From: Myroides pelagicus
GTDB lineage: Bacteria > Bacteroidota > Bacteroidia > Flavobacteriales > Flavobacteriaceae
Direction of reading: 5' to 3'
Length of the DNA: 64,000 nt
NCBI RefSeq assembly: GCF_009711055.1
Contig: NZ_WMJY01000015.1
Span: 1-64,000 of the forward strand
How positions within the stretch are numbered: the first letter of the stretch is position 1; every line of letters begins with the position of its first letter. This document shows, one piece after another, positions 53,068 through 61,607 of the stretch. The translations under genes and the position numbers were made by a program. The notes under the pieces were generated by a model that was not told the DNA's origin, ran no database searches, and saw only the letters and a program-made list of their open reading frames with translations.

Positions 53068-54072
53068 ATGAATTTTGAACAAGCACTTCAACAAAAGATT
53101 GACCTAAAAACAAAACCTCTAAAAGCACTAGGTAAGCTCGAAACCATCGCCTACCAAATCGCTAAAATACAACAGAGCTTAACCCCTGAGCTATCCATGC
53201 CTCATCTGCTAGTCTATGCTGCTGATCACGGACTGGCTAAAGAGGGAGTAAGTGCTTACCCACAAGAAGTAACCCCACAGATGGTCTATAATTTTCTTAA
53301 TGGTGGTGCGGCAATCAATGTGTTTTGTAATCAAAATCATATTAATCTACAAATCATCGATGCAGGAGTAAACGCTGATTTCCCTCCTCATCCTGCTTTA
53401 ATCTCTTCCAAAACAGCCTACGGTACAGCTAATATGCTCAAAGAAAAAGCGATGAGCAAAGAACAGTTGGACTACTGTTTTCGTGAAGCAGAAAATCATA
53501 TCCTAGCGATTGCAGAGGCTGGTTGTACGATTATTGGTTTTGGAGAAATGGGTATTGGCAACACATCTGCAGCTTCTCTATTGATGAGTAGTTTACTAGA
53601 TTTACCCATCGCTGACTGTACTGGAAGGGGAACAGGTGTCGATGACGCTCAATACAAACGCAAACAAGCCATCTTACAACAAGTACTTGATACACACAAC
53701 GAACTGAATTCTCCACTGGATAAGTTACAAGCAATGGGTGGATTTGAAATAGCGCAAATATGCGCTGCTATGTTAACCGCGTATAAACACAATATGATTA
53801 TCCTAGTAGATGGTTTTATCTGTTCTAGTGCTTTCTTAGTCGCCTATCATTTAAATCCTGCTATTGTTGATAACGCGATCTTCTGTCATCAATCAGATGA
53901 GCTAGGTCACCGTACTTTATTGGACAAATTGGGGGTATCACCTATATTAAACCTTCAACTTCGTTTAGGAGAAGGAACAGGATGTGCTCTTGCCTATCCT
54001 ATTATTCAAAGTGCAGTTAATTTCCTCAATGAAATGGCTAGTTTTGAATCTGCTAATGTATCCAATAAATAA
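53068..54072 (+). CDS. cobT: Nicotinate-nucleotide--dimethylbenzimidazole phosphoribosyltransferase
   Basis: The 334-residue protein makes alpha-ribazole phosphate, the lower-ligand building block for cobalamin. Conserved parts are VYAADHGLAKEGVSAYPQEV, then TPQMVYNFLNGGAAINVF, GFGEMGIGNTSAAS and the C-terminal catalytic Glu segment LRLGEGTGCALAYP. It is the first gene of cobT-cobS-cobC. Overlap with cobS by one base (TAATG), a coupled operon. No riboswitch is visible in the short leader. Confidence 0.95.
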   Translation: MNFEQALQQKIDLKTKPLKALGKLETIAYQIAKIQQSLTPELSMPHLLVYAADHGLAKEGVSAYPQEVTPQMVYNFLNGGAAINVFCNQNHINLQIIDAGVNADFPPHPALISSKTAYGTANMLKEKAMSKEQLDYCFREAENHILAIAEAGCTIIGFGEMGIGNTSAASLLMSSLLDLPIADCTGRGTGVDDAQYKRKQAILQQVLDTHNELNSPLDKLQAMGGFEIAQICAAMLTAYKHNMIILVDGFICSSAFLVAYHLNPAIVDNAIFCHQSDELGHRTLLDKLGVSPILNLQLRLGEGTGCALAYPIIQSAVNFLNEMASFESANVSNK

Positions 54073-54845
54073 TGAGAAAAGAGCTAACCTATTTGGGTAC
54101 TGCTATCATGTTCTTTACACGAATCCCTATCCCGTTTAAGCTACCCTATAGTACCGAAATAATGAATAAGTCACAAAAGTATTTTCCCTTTGTAGGAATT
54201 ATTGTTGGACTATTTACAGCATTAGTATATGCTGGAGCCATGACCTTTTTTTCAGTTCAAATCAGTATGATCATTGCTACAATAGCGAGTGTACTCCTGA
54301 CCGGGGCTTTCCACGAAGATGGTTTTACAGATAGTTGTGATGCTTTTGGTGGAGGTTATGGCAAAGAAAAGATCATGACCATCATGAAAGACAGCCGCAT
54401 TGGTGCTTATGGAGTGATTGGTATTATTTTATTGCTACTGTTAAAAATCACCACCCTTACAGAGATAGGTACTCACAGTACTCCTCTAGTCATATTCACT
54501 CTGATTAGTGGACATGCTGTTAGTCGTTTCCACGCTGGTATGGCTATCTACACCCACGAATATGTTCAAGATATAGATAAGAGCAAATCCAAACCACTTG
54601 CCAGCAAAAGACTACCATGGGCAAACGTATTGATCGGTTTCGGGACAATACTTATTCCCTTTGTCATCTACCAACAATGGCTATTGCTAATGGCTATTCC
54701 GATTAGTTACTTGGGTAAAATATACTTAACTTATTACTTCAAAAAACACATTGGAGGCTACACTGGCGATGGCCTAGGAGCAATCCAACAAGTTAGTGAA
54801 GTCATCTACTATCTAACCATTCTTGCCCTATGCTCGTATATGTAA
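54072..54845 (+). CDS. cobS: Adenosylcobinamide-GDP ribazoletransferase
   Basis: The 257-residue integral membrane protein joins adenosylcobinamide-GDP and alpha-ribazole (phosphate), the last assembly step of cobalamin. The acidic metal-binding signature HEDGFTDSCDAFGGG lies near residue 78. KIMTIMKDSRIGAYGVIGII and the C-terminal GGYTGDGLGAIQQ follow. About six membrane helices are visible. It overlaps both neighbours in the operon: one base with cobT and 16 bases with cobC. Confidence 0.94.
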   Translation: MRKELTYLGTAIMFFTRIPIPFKLPYSTEIMNKSQKYFPFVGIIVGLFTALVYAGAMTFFSVQISMIIATIASVLLTGAFHEDGFTDSCDAFGGGYGKEKIMTIMKDSRIGAYGVIGIILLLLLKITTLTEIGTHSTPLVIFTLISGHAVSRFHAGMAIYTHEYVQDIDKSKSKPLASKRLPWANVLIGFGTILIPFVIYQQWLLLMAIPISYLGKIYLTYYFKKHIGGYTGDGLGAIQQVSEVIYYLTILALCSYM

Positions 54846-55390
54846 TTCGCCACACCCCCGTTGACCTGCCTAAAGGATATTGCTATGGACAGACTGATGT
54901 ACCCCTGAGAAAAGATTTCGAATACAACTTAAAACAAATATCAGCAACATTGCCTAGTGAATTTGACCAAGTGTACACGAGTCCTCTTCAGCGATGCCAA
55001 ATATTAGCCAATACATTCTCTAGTCCTGTAGTTACTGACCCTAGACTGATGGAACTTCATTTTGGCGATTGGGAAATGAGGACATGGGACACTATACCCA
55101 AAGAAGAAATTGACCAGTGGAGCGCTAACCTAGAGGTAGTATCTCCTCCAAATGGGGAAAACTTGGCTACACTCAATCTTCGCATTCATGATTTCCTCCA
55201 TGACTTAAGAAGTAAATCTTACAAAAAAGTACTTATCGTTACTCATGGTGGACCTATCCGCTGTATTTGGCAATATCTTTTAGGCTTTCCTATTGAGCAT
55301 ACATTCCGGATTCCAATTGGGTTCAATGAAGTACTTGTATTTCATCTAGGAGAAAATCAACAAGCTGACTATATGATACAAAAACAATAA
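54830..55390 (+). CDS. cobC: Alpha-ribazole phosphatase (histidine-phosphatase family)
   Basis: The 186-residue protein has the phosphoglycerate-mutase-like core: catalytic His in VIRHTPVDLPKG (His8), CYGQTDVPL, the Arg in TSPLQRCQ, ELHFGDWEMRTWD and second His in VTHGGPIRCI. CYGQxD and context with cobT and cobS identify alpha-ribazole-5'-phosphate phosphatase. Together with CobT and CobS it covers the nucleotide-loop half of cobalamin synthesis. cobU (cobinamide kinase) is not adjacent. The genes suit salvage as well as de novo synthesis. A terminator follows. Confidence 0.9.
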   Translation: MLVYVIRHTPVDLPKGYCYGQTDVPLRKDFEYNLKQISATLPSEFDQVYTSPLQRCQILANTFSSPVVTDPRLMELHFGDWEMRTWDTIPKEEIDQWSANLEVVSPPNGENLATLNLRIHDFLHDLRSKSYKKVLIVTHGGPIRCIWQYLLGFPIEHTFRIPIGFNEVLVFHLGENQQADYMIQKQ

Positions 55391-55403
55391 GTTTTTGTAT
55401 CAA

Positions 55404-55445
55404 AAAAAGAGACGTACTCTAATTAAATAGATTACGTCTCTTTTT
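55404..55445. terminator. Terminator after the cob operon
   Basis: AAAAAGAGACGTA and TACGTCTCTTTTT pair over 12-13 bp around a 17-base loop, flanked by A and T runs, and can act in both directions for the convergent lipoprotein gene. Confidence 0.85.
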
Positions 55446-55469
55446 AAATTTTTATTGTCGTGCACAATA

Positions 55470-56243
55470 CTATTGTGCTAATTCTTCATTTACTTCAGCT
55501 ACTTTTTTTACAGCTAAAGGATTATAAGCTATTACTTCTAATTCTTTTTTCATTAAATCAACATAGTAATAATTCACATTATCATCTTTGTCAAAAGCAC
55601 CATTCTTATTGATGTCTTCGACAGTTCGGAAATACAAACGGTGTTGTGCATCGACCACTGTCCAATCCAAAAACTCTTGAAGATCAACGGTTAATTTCAT
55701 AAACCCTGTACCATCAACTTCTGAGATATACAACGTCTTAATATCATTCGCGTCAATTAGACCGTCTTTATTAGTATCCTTGTCATATACGCGATAGACT
55801 ATATAGTGTTTTTTATAGCGCTCGGCGATTGACTTCAAATAAGTAGCAGAATAAATCATCACCTTCTGCTCTGTCAAAGGACGAATATCCAGCGAATCCT
55901 TGTGCTGAAACATTATATTAGCCAAATTCCCTGTTAGTTCATCTGGCGAAAAATTTGAAACCGTATATGAATATTGATTAATTTTCCCGCTATACTTTGA
56001 TCCTGTACTATAAACGCGTACTTCGCCCACTGGATGTAATAGATAATCTGTCTCCCCCATAGTGATAGGCAAATCTGAGATACGAATATCCTCCACACTA
56101 CTTAACTCTCGCTGATTATCCTTTGTATCTACAGTAGTAACTTCTGCTTTGTCTGGATAAATTACTTTTGGCTTCTCTTCCTGCTGACATCCCATCGCTA
56201 CAAAGCCCAAAATCATTGATAATACACCTATTTTTACTTTCAT
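55470..56243 (-). CDS. Lipoprotein with EF-hand-like loops
   Basis: About 257 residues. It starts MKVKIGVLSMILGFVAMGCQ (Cys19, lipoprotein). Two 12-residue loops resemble EF-hand or dockerin calcium-binding loops, DKDTNKDGLIDANDI near residue 155 and DINKNGAFDKDDN near 210. They are separated by a beta-rich segment. The first fits the D-x-D/N-x-D-G pattern well, the second is also plausible. I do not know the family. An upstream frame reaching 56309 would place the signal peptide internally, so ATG at 56243 is preferred. Monocistronic. Confidence 0.75.
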   Translation of the reverse strand: MKVKIGVLSMILGFVAMGCQQEEKPKVIYPDKAEVTTVDTKDNQRELSSVEDIRISDLPITMGETDYLLHPVGEVRVYSTGSKYSGKINQYSYTVSNFSPDELTGNLANIMFQHKDSLDIRPLTEQKVMIYSATYLKSIAERYKKHYIVYRVYDKDTNKDGLIDANDIKTLYISEVDGTGFMKLTVDLQEFLDWTVVDAQHRLYFRTVEDINKNGAFDKDDNVNYYYVDLMKKELEVIAYNPLAVKKVAEVNEELAQ

Positions 56244-56379
56244 AATTCGAAAACTTAAACACTTCAAAGATAACGGATTTTTCAGATATTCTGAATGTAT
56301 ATTTATCACACACCATTCCCTTGACTAAATTCAATTTCAAGACCTTACTCCACAATACAAAAAATTCTTTTTCCTCTAT

Positions 56380-56742
56380 TTAGATTGGTCGTTTTCTAAT
56401 AAATGTAACTTTGCTTATCAAGTTATATTCAACTTCATAAATAACAACAACTATTACTTTATCCATTCCCATTCGACCACTTACTTCCTCTTGATCAATA
56501 ACTTTATTGTCAAAAACTATTCTATTTTTAATAACTGCGTGAAGATTGGGCGATTGCTCAAAAACAGTGTTATAAATATTCTCTAAATCTTGTAGCCCAT
56601 CAATAAAAGGCACTTCTTCGCCAAAGTTATAAATCTTAATATCCGCTGTATAGAGCGATAAAAAGTCTGCTAAATTTCTTTGATTATAAGCGTCTAATTG
56701 CTTTTGAACTATTTTTTCTGCTGTATTACTTTGTTCTAACAT
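56380..56742 (-). CDS. NTF2-like (SnoaL-type) small protein
   Basis: The 120-residue protein shows the NTF2 fold: AEKIVQKQLDAYNQRNLADF, then LSLYTADIKIYNFGE, VPFIDGLQDLENIYNTVFEQ, and the end strand YEVEYNLISKVTFIRK. The family covers steroid isomerases, polyketide cyclases and many small uncharacterised proteins. The conserved pocket is not defined enough to assign a substrate. Cytosolic. Transcribed as the first gene ahead of the lipoprotein gene, but 136 bases apart. Confidence 0.8.
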   Translation of the reverse strand: MLEQSNTAEKIVQKQLDAYNQRNLADFLSLYTADIKIYNFGEEVPFIDGLQDLENIYNTVFEQSPNLHAVIKNRIVFDNKVIDQEEVSGRMGMDKVIVVVIYEVEYNLISKVTFIRKRPI

Positions 56743-56990
56743 ATTACCTTACTTAAATTTATTTATTCAATAATTCATTGTAATTCACTAATTATCAATT
56801 AATTTATCGCTATTTTAAAATACGAAAAGCTAATGAACTTGACAATCTCAAATTAGCTAAAAAATGTATTCATTGCGAATGATCAGGCATCCCTATGCTG
56901 CCAACACGCTCTCTTCAAAAAGTTTCTTCTCTTTTTTTAAAAAAATCTAAGCTGACTATACGGAAATTGTAGTCTTTTCCCTCTCATTTG
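56743..56990. other. Spacer left of dispersed repeat copy C
   Basis: AT-rich, no credible gene. It should hold the promoter of the NTF2-like gene. Confidence 0.4.
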
Positions 56991-57098
56991 TTGCCAAGGT
57001 TGAGCCATTCGTGCAGTATTCGTGCAGAATACAAGCCCAGAAGCCAGAAGCAAGTTCTTGGCAAGAAAACCTCAAGCATACTGCACGTATTCTGCAAT
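56991..57098 (+). repeat. Dispersed intergenic repeat, copy C
   Basis: The longest copy. GTTGAGCCATTCGTGCAGTA, TCGTGCAGAATAC, AAGCCCAG, TTCTTGGCAAGAAAA and ATACTGCACGTATTCTGCA occur in this order and match copy A on the opposite strand. TGCAGTATTCGTGCA (57012-57026) and TGCACGTATTCTGCA near the right end are inverse copies with two mismatches. No reading frame is conserved among copies. Confidence 0.85.
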
Positions 57099-57147
57099 CA
57101 TCAGCGAATAAAAAAAAACACCAGGTCGATTCTCTAGCATAGTGTGC

Positions 57148-57185
57148 AAAAAATAGGATTACCCCAGTGGAGTAATCCTTATTTT
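57148..57185 (-). terminator. Terminator of the M23 peptidase gene
   Basis: AATAGGATTAC and GTAATCCTTATT pair around a short GC-containing loop (CCCAGTGGA), with T-rich sequence after it on the minus strand. Confidence 0.8.
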
Positions 57186-57226
57186 AATTTTTTATTATTC
57201 CCAAAATATTGAAAATACACTTTCAT

Positions 57227-58933
57227 CTACTTTCTAAAAAAATGCGTAGTGAATACGGCTACATTATCCATGCGGTCAGTTACGCGTATTTCAACTTCAT
57301 TTTTTCCAGACACCACTACTCCATCACTAAACTGATGAATAATCTTCTTAGTCTTGTGATCGTAATCTAACAAAATCCACTTACCGTTGATACTTCCCTC
57401 GATTGTAGCAATTCCGGATAAGTCATCACTAACCATAAAAGATATTTGCTTTTCATTACTCAACCATTTACCTTCAGGAAAACTCTCATTGTAAATCCTA
57501 GGTGCAGTATCATCCACCATCAGCTGGTATTCGCCAAACGACTTCGTATAAATTGTATATTTAGAACCCTTCTTATACGTTTTATAAAAGTCTTTACGTC
57601 CTTTATCGTCAATTCTACCAATAAACGTTTTTGCAGGGTTCTCAATAATCATATCAGTCGTATCAAAAGAAACCGTCATTTTCTTTTTAAACGCTACAAC
57701 AGGCTCTCCTACTTTTAAAACCTGATTATCAGCACTTATATCAATAGCTAAATCATGATAAAAAGTAGAAGCGGGAATACTGATACTTGCGAACCCGCGT
57801 TCAAATATATAATCGCGATCTGCATTAATTTTAAATTCCCCTTGCTCAGGTGTACGAGGAAGAGAAGCAGACATTGGACTATACTCAATTGGTATAACTA
57901 CCGTGCGTTGATTACCGTGAAAATCACACAATACAATCTTATACGTATAACTTTCGCCAGGCTGCACATCAATAATCCCTTTCGTTTGATTGTATTTTAA
58001 GACCGACAATTTATAAGGGCGTTCAATAAAAAGCTTTTGCACTTTAGTCCTTGTCTTGACATAGCGCTGATAGTCAATCAAGGCATTAACGGTACCTGAC
58101 TCCGAAAAAGAAAAAGTATCAAAACGGTAGCTAAATGTACGCTGGCCATTGATATACGTCTCTAAAGAATATACACCATTCTTATTAGCATTGAAATTTG
58201 CCTTATCAATAATGTCAATTCCAAAACCTATTTTACCTTTAGCTTTCACTGTAGGAGCGACCAAAGTACCATCAGCTTCTGTCGTGTAATCCAAAAGTAA
58301 AGGATCACCACTGCTATTAGCAACTGCCTGCTCACTAATCGGGTAAACAAACAAATTATTGACCGTCGGTGGAATATTATCTGTCACGAGTTTATCATAA
58401 CCTTCTTTAAGAGGATTAATGATATTTTGCGATTTCGTATCTCTTACTTCATAGTGTAAATGTGGCCCACCTGATCCTCCAGTATTACCAGTATAGGCAA
58501 TAATTTGCCCCTTCTTTACAGGAACCTGATTACGCTTAAAAAACATCTCGATTTCAAATGACTTCTCCGCGTAATGTCTCTGTAATACCAAGTCAGCTAT
58601 ATCACCTGCATACTCGTTAAGATGACCATATACAGTCGTTTGACCATTGGCGTGATCGATATACAACGCCTTGCCATACCCCCAAGTAGAAACTTTCAAT
58701 CTCGAAACATAGCCATCAGCAGGCGCGTAAACCGGTAAGCCAATGCGTTGCTGGGTTTTGATGTCCAAACCAGCGTGAAAATGAGTTCCACGAAGTTCAC
58801 CAAAATTACCAGACAAATGAATAGGAATCTGTAAAGGATTCGCTAATTCAAGTGCCTCTTGAGCAGTAGCAGCGTAAAAACTACTACCAAGCAAAAGAGA
58901 CAATAATAATTTTAATCTCATACTAACATTCAT
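57227..58933 (-). CDS. M23-family (LytM) metallopeptidase, exported
   Basis: About 568 residues, from ATG 58933 (MNVSMRLKLLLSLLLGSSFY, cleaved after AATAQ). ATG at 58921 would remove four. The N-terminal third is an M23 domain with HFHAGLD and the HLHYEV pair, all zinc ligands present, and VYAPADGYVSRLKVSTWGYG in between. The rest (about 210-568) is beta-sandwich-rich, including NEVEIRVTDRMDNVAVFTTH at the end. M23 enzymes cut peptide crosslinks of peptidoglycan. The long beta-rich C-terminus is typical of Bacteroidota. It acts in the periplasm. Divergent to the zapB-like/zapA genes. Confidence 0.88.
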   Translation of the reverse strand: MNVSMRLKLLLSLLLGSSFYAATAQEALELANPLQIPIHLSGNFGELRGTHFHAGLDIKTQQRIGLPVYAPADGYVSRLKVSTWGYGKALYIDHANGQTTVYGHLNEYAGDIADLVLQRHYAEKSFEIEMFFKRNQVPVKKGQIIAYTGNTGGSGGPHLHYEVRDTKSQNIINPLKEGYDKLVTDNIPPTVNNLFVYPISEQAVANSSGDPLLLDYTTEADGTLVAPTVKAKGKIGFGIDIIDKANFNANKNGVYSLETYINGQRTFSYRFDTFSFSESGTVNALIDYQRYVKTRTKVQKLFIERPYKLSVLKYNQTKGIIDVQPGESYTYKIVLCDFHGNQRTVVIPIEYSPMSASLPRTPEQGEFKINADRDYIFERGFASISIPASTFYHDLAIDISADNQVLKVGEPVVAFKKKMTVSFDTTDMIIENPAKTFIGRIDDKGRKDFYKTYKKGSKYTIYTKSFGEYQLMVDDTAPRIYNESFPEGKWLSNEKQISFMVSDDLSGIATIEGSINGKWILLDYDHKTKKIIHQFSDGVVVSGKNEVEIRVTDRMDNVAVFTTHFFRK

Positions 58934-59070
58934 TTTGGCTAAAATACATATTACCGTATAAATAATAGGTAAAAACATTAAAAATGAAAGACATAACAAA
59001 ATAAAGGGTTACAATCAGAAATAATCATCTAATTTTAATAAAAATCGTTTTTAAATTTGAATACAAATTG

Positions 59071-59078
59071 TAACTTTG
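59071..59078 (+). promoter_or_regulatory. -7 box of the zapB-like/zapA operon
   Basis: TAACTTTG fits TAnnTTTG, 27 bases ahead of the ATG at 59106. An overlapping alternative, TAAATTTG, is at 59052-59059. Confidence 0.45.
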
Positions 59079-59105
59079 TACAAAAGGTATTTGAATAAAA
59101 GTATA

Positions 59106-59396
59106 ATGAGTGAACTTACTAACATAATCAGCTCTTTGGAGGTTAAGTTTGCAAAACTTGTACAGCGCCTAAACAAATTAGAAGCTGAAAACAAACAGCT
59201 AAAAGATCGTTTAGAGCAAGCAAATGAAGAGATTGAGTACAATGAGAAGCAGTTAGATGACATTTATAAGAAGTACGAATCCCTACAATTAGCAAATTCC
59301 TTATTGGGCAGTGAAGAGAATAAACGAGATATGAAACTCAAAATAAATTCATTAATTAGAGAAATAGATCAATGTATCGCTTATCTAACTAAATAG
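59106..59396 (+). CDS. Coiled-coil protein, ZapB-like
   Basis: The 96-residue protein (MSELTNIISSLEVKFAKLVQ...) is an almost continuous coiled coil with heptads of Leu/Ile (LNKLEAENKQLKDRLEQANE). It resembles ZapB in size and composition, and in standing directly before zapA (ten bases apart). ZapB in E. coli bridges FtsZ-ZapA to MatP. Whether the flavobacterial protein does so is unknown, and no sequence signature beyond the coiled coil is seen. I use ATG at 59106 since upstream starts give no better N-terminus. Confidence 0.75.
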   Translation: MSELTNIISSLEVKFAKLVQRLNKLEAENKQLKDRLEQANEEIEYNEKQLDDIYKKYESLQLANSLLGSEENKRDMKLKINSLIREIDQCIAYLTK

Positions 59397-59405
59397 TACT
59401 GTACG

Positions 59406-59705
59406 ATGAATAATGATGATCAATTAAGAATAAAAATATCAATTGCAGATAGAATCTATCCGCTGACAGTGAGTTACTCTCAGGAAGAAGCCCTCAGGAG
59501 CGCCTCAAAAAAAATTGATACAATGATACATCAATTCGAAGAGAACTATGCCGTACGAGATAAACAAGATGTTTTGGCTATGTGTGCACTACAATTTGCC
59601 TCACAGACAGAACAGACAACAATAGATACATCAGAAGGGTATAACAAAGCCCTGGATCGACTACTCAAATTAGACGAAGCTATTGAGCGAATACTCAATA
59701 AATAA
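59406..59705 (+). CDS. zapA: Cell division protein ZapA
   Basis: The 99-residue protein has the ZapA domain: LRIKISIADRIYPLTVSYSQ, then EEALRSASKKIDTMI and the coiled coil (KQDVLAMCALQFASQTEQTT; KALDRLLKLDEAIERILN). ZapA crosslinks FtsZ filaments at the division site. Preceded by a coiled-coil gene, and followed directly by a 6S-like RNA gene, an order also known from gammaproteobacteria (zapA-ssrS). Confidence 0.93.
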   Translation: MNNDDQLRIKISIADRIYPLTVSYSQEEALRSASKKIDTMIHQFEENYAVRDKQDVLAMCALQFASQTEQTTIDTSEGYNKALDRLLKLDEAIERILNK

Positions 59706-59717
59706 GTAATGAAAACG

Positions 59718-59735
59718 CTTGCTAACAATAGCAAG
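59718..59735 (+). terminator. Short hairpin after zapA
   Basis: CTTGCTA and TAGCAAG form a 7-bp stem with an ACAA loop, followed by TTTAAAAA. As a terminator it would be weak. It may separate zapA from the 6S-like RNA. Confidence 0.4.
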
Positions 59736-59747
59736 TTTAAAAATACT

Positions 59748-59911
59748 GCTCACATTAGTATCTGTTTGATAAACTCAACACTAACAAATTAAAATGGGTG
59801 AATCTTTGCAACTAAAGCACGCTGCCTTGCGCAGATCCTTGAACAGCAAGCTAACTCAAAACTTGTTTTATCCAGAGTTTATGCAACTCAACTCTAATGT
59901 GGGCTTTTTTT
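59748..59911 (+). ncRNA. ssrS: 6S-like RNA (6S-Flavo type)
   Basis: GCTCACATTAG (59748-59758) pairs with CTAATGTGGGC (59894-59904), an 11-bp closing stem, followed by T6. Inside, ATAAACTC (59769-59776) pairs with GAGTTTAT (59875-59882). The centre, about 95 bases, holds imperfect complementary segments. One long, mostly closed hairpin of about 160 nt with a terminator-like end lies directly after zapA. That fits 6S RNA, which binds the housekeeping RNA polymerase and mimics an open promoter. In flavobacteria a 6S-type RNA (first called Flavo-1) is known. The identity here rests on structure and position, not on a covariance search. Confidence 0.68.
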
Positions 59912-59916
59912 ATATA

Positions 59917-59924
59917 TAATTTTG
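59917..59924 (+). promoter_or_regulatory. -7 box of rny
   Basis: TAATTTTG fits TAnnTTTG. It lies right after the 6S-like RNA's T run and only eight bases before the ATG of rny at 59933, so an rny transcript from here would be nearly leaderless. Confidence 0.5.
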
Positions 59925-59932
59925 AAACATTT

Positions 59933-61495
59933 ATGGAAATATTATTTGTCGTAGGAGGACTTGTGATTGGTTTAGCAATAGGATTTGCCATCGCTAGATA
60001 CATCGAAAAAAATCACGCATCTTCTATCTTGCAAAGTGCAAAAAACGAAGCGAAAACGACATTGCGTGACGCCAAAGCTGAAGGAGAAGCTATCAAAAAA
60101 GATAAGATACTACAAGCAAAGGAAAAGTTCATCGAACTTAAATCAGAACATGAGCAAGTAATCTTGTCACGTGACAAGAAGATGGCTGAAGCAGAGAAGA
60201 GAACAAGAGATAAAGAATCTCAAATCTCTAGTGAACTTTCTAGAGCTAAAAAGGCAGCAGATGAAAGTGAGAAAAAGATCAAAGAATACGATCAAAAACT
60301 AGAAGTAATACAGCGCAAACAAGAGGAAGTAGAGAAACTACACCGTGCGCAAGTAGAACAACTTGAAGCTATCTCTGGTCTTACTGCTGAAGAAGCTAAA
60401 AACCAAATCGTAGAAAGTTTAAAAACAGAGGCTCGTGCTGACGCAATGGCTTACATCCAAGATACAATGGAAGAAGCTAAGTTAACTGCACAACAAGAAG
60501 CTAAAAAAATAATCATCAACACGATCCAACGCGTAGGAACAGAAGAAGCAGTAGAAAACTGTGTATCTGTATTTAACATTGAATCTGATGATGTAAAAGG
60601 TAGAATCATTGGTCGTGAAGGACGTAACATTAGAGCGATAGAAGCAGCCACTGGAGTAGAAATCATCGTTGACGATACACCAGAAGCTATTATCCTTTCT
60701 TGTTTTGACCCTGTAAGAAGAGAGATTGCTCGTCTATCACTACACCGATTAGTTACTGATGGACGTATCCACCCAGCACGTATCGAAGAAGTTGTAGCAA
60801 AAACAACGAAGTCAATTGAGGAAGAAATCATCGAAATAGGTAAGCGTACGGTAATTGACTTAGGTATCCACGGTCTTCACCCTGAGCTAATCAAGATTGT
60901 TGGTCGTATGAAATACCGTTCATCATATGGACAAAACTTACTACAACACTCTAGAGAAGTAGCTAAACTATGTGGATTAATGGCTGCTGAACTTGGATTA
61001 AATGTTAAGTTAGCTAAACGCGCAGGATTACTACACGATATCGGTAAAGTACCTGAAACAGAAACAGAACTTCCACACGCTATCTTAGGTATGCAGTGGG
61101 CTGAGAAATACGGAGAAAAACCAGAAGTATGTAATGCTATTGGAGCTCACCACGATGAGATAGAGATGAACACATTAATTGCTCCAATTATCCAAGTGTG
61201 TGATGCTATCTCTGGTGCTAGACCAGGTGCTAGACGTCAAGTATTGGATTCGTACATTCAACGATTAAAAGACTTAGAAAGCATCGCTAATGAGTTCAAC
61301 GGAGTGAAAAATGCGTACGCTATCCAAGCAGGTCGTGAACTACGTGTAATCGTAGAAAGCGAAAAAGTAAACGACGATATGGCTGCAACCCTATCCTTTG
61401 ACATCTCTCAAAAAATTCAAACAGAAATGACTTACCCTGGTCAAGTAAAGATTACGGTAATCAGAGAGACAAGAGCAATCAATATTGCTAAATAA
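59933..61495 (+). CDS. rny: Ribonuclease Y
   Basis: The 520-residue enzyme starts [20 protein letters not shown], its membrane anchor. A long coiled coil follows (to about residue 200), then a KH domain ([28 protein letters not shown]) and an HD domain ([14 protein letters not shown]) which cuts single-stranded RNA. It initiates decay of many mRNAs in bacteria without RNase E. ATG at 59933 is chosen because the upstream ATG (59897) lies within the 6S-like RNA terminator. Strong terminator downstream. Confidence 0.95.
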   Translation: MEILFVVGGLVIGLAIGFAIARYIEKNHASSILQSAKNEAKTTLRDAKAEGEAIKKDKILQAKEKFIELKSEHEQVILSRDKKMAEAEKRTRDKESQISSELSRAKKAADESEKKIKEYDQKLEVIQRKQEEVEKLHRAQVEQLEAISGLTAEEAKNQIVESLKTEARADAMAYIQDTMEEAKLTAQQEAKKIIINTIQRVGTEEAVENCVSVFNIESDDVKGRIIGREGRNIRAIEAATGVEIIVDDTPEAIILSCFDPVRREIARLSLHRLVTDGRIHPARIEEVVAKTTKSIEEEIIEIGKRTVIDLGIHGLHPELIKIVGRMKYRSSYGQNLLQHSREVAKLCGLMAAELGLNVKLAKRAGLLHDIGKVPETETELPHAILGMQWAEKYGEKPEVCNAIGAHHDEIEMNTLIAPIIQVCDAISGARPGARRQVLDSYIQRLKDLESIANEFNGVKNAYAIQAGRELRVIVESEKVNDDMAATLSFDISQKIQTEMTYPGQVKITVIRETRAINIAK

Positions 61496-61521
61496 AACAG
61501 AGACAATACAAGCTTATAAAC

Positions 61522-61556
61522 AAAAAGACGATTGATTAATTCAATCGTCTTTTTTA
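61522..61556 (+). terminator. Terminator of rny
   Basis: AAAGACGATTGA and TCAATCGTCTTT form a 12-bp stem with a five-base loop, followed by T6. Confidence 0.92.
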
Positions 61557-61607
61557 TTTTGATATAATCAAATGCTTAAAGCACAAACAACGATCTAATA
61601 GTTAGAG

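Noticed and set aside
59897..59932. Upstream ATG as the start of rny
   Set aside because: It lies inside the terminator stem of the 6S-like RNA and adds residues not typical of RNase Y; ATG at 59933 gives the standard membrane-anchor start.
60451..60831. 126-codon minus-strand frame within rny
   Set aside because: Antisense shadow of the KH/HD region of ribonuclease Y.
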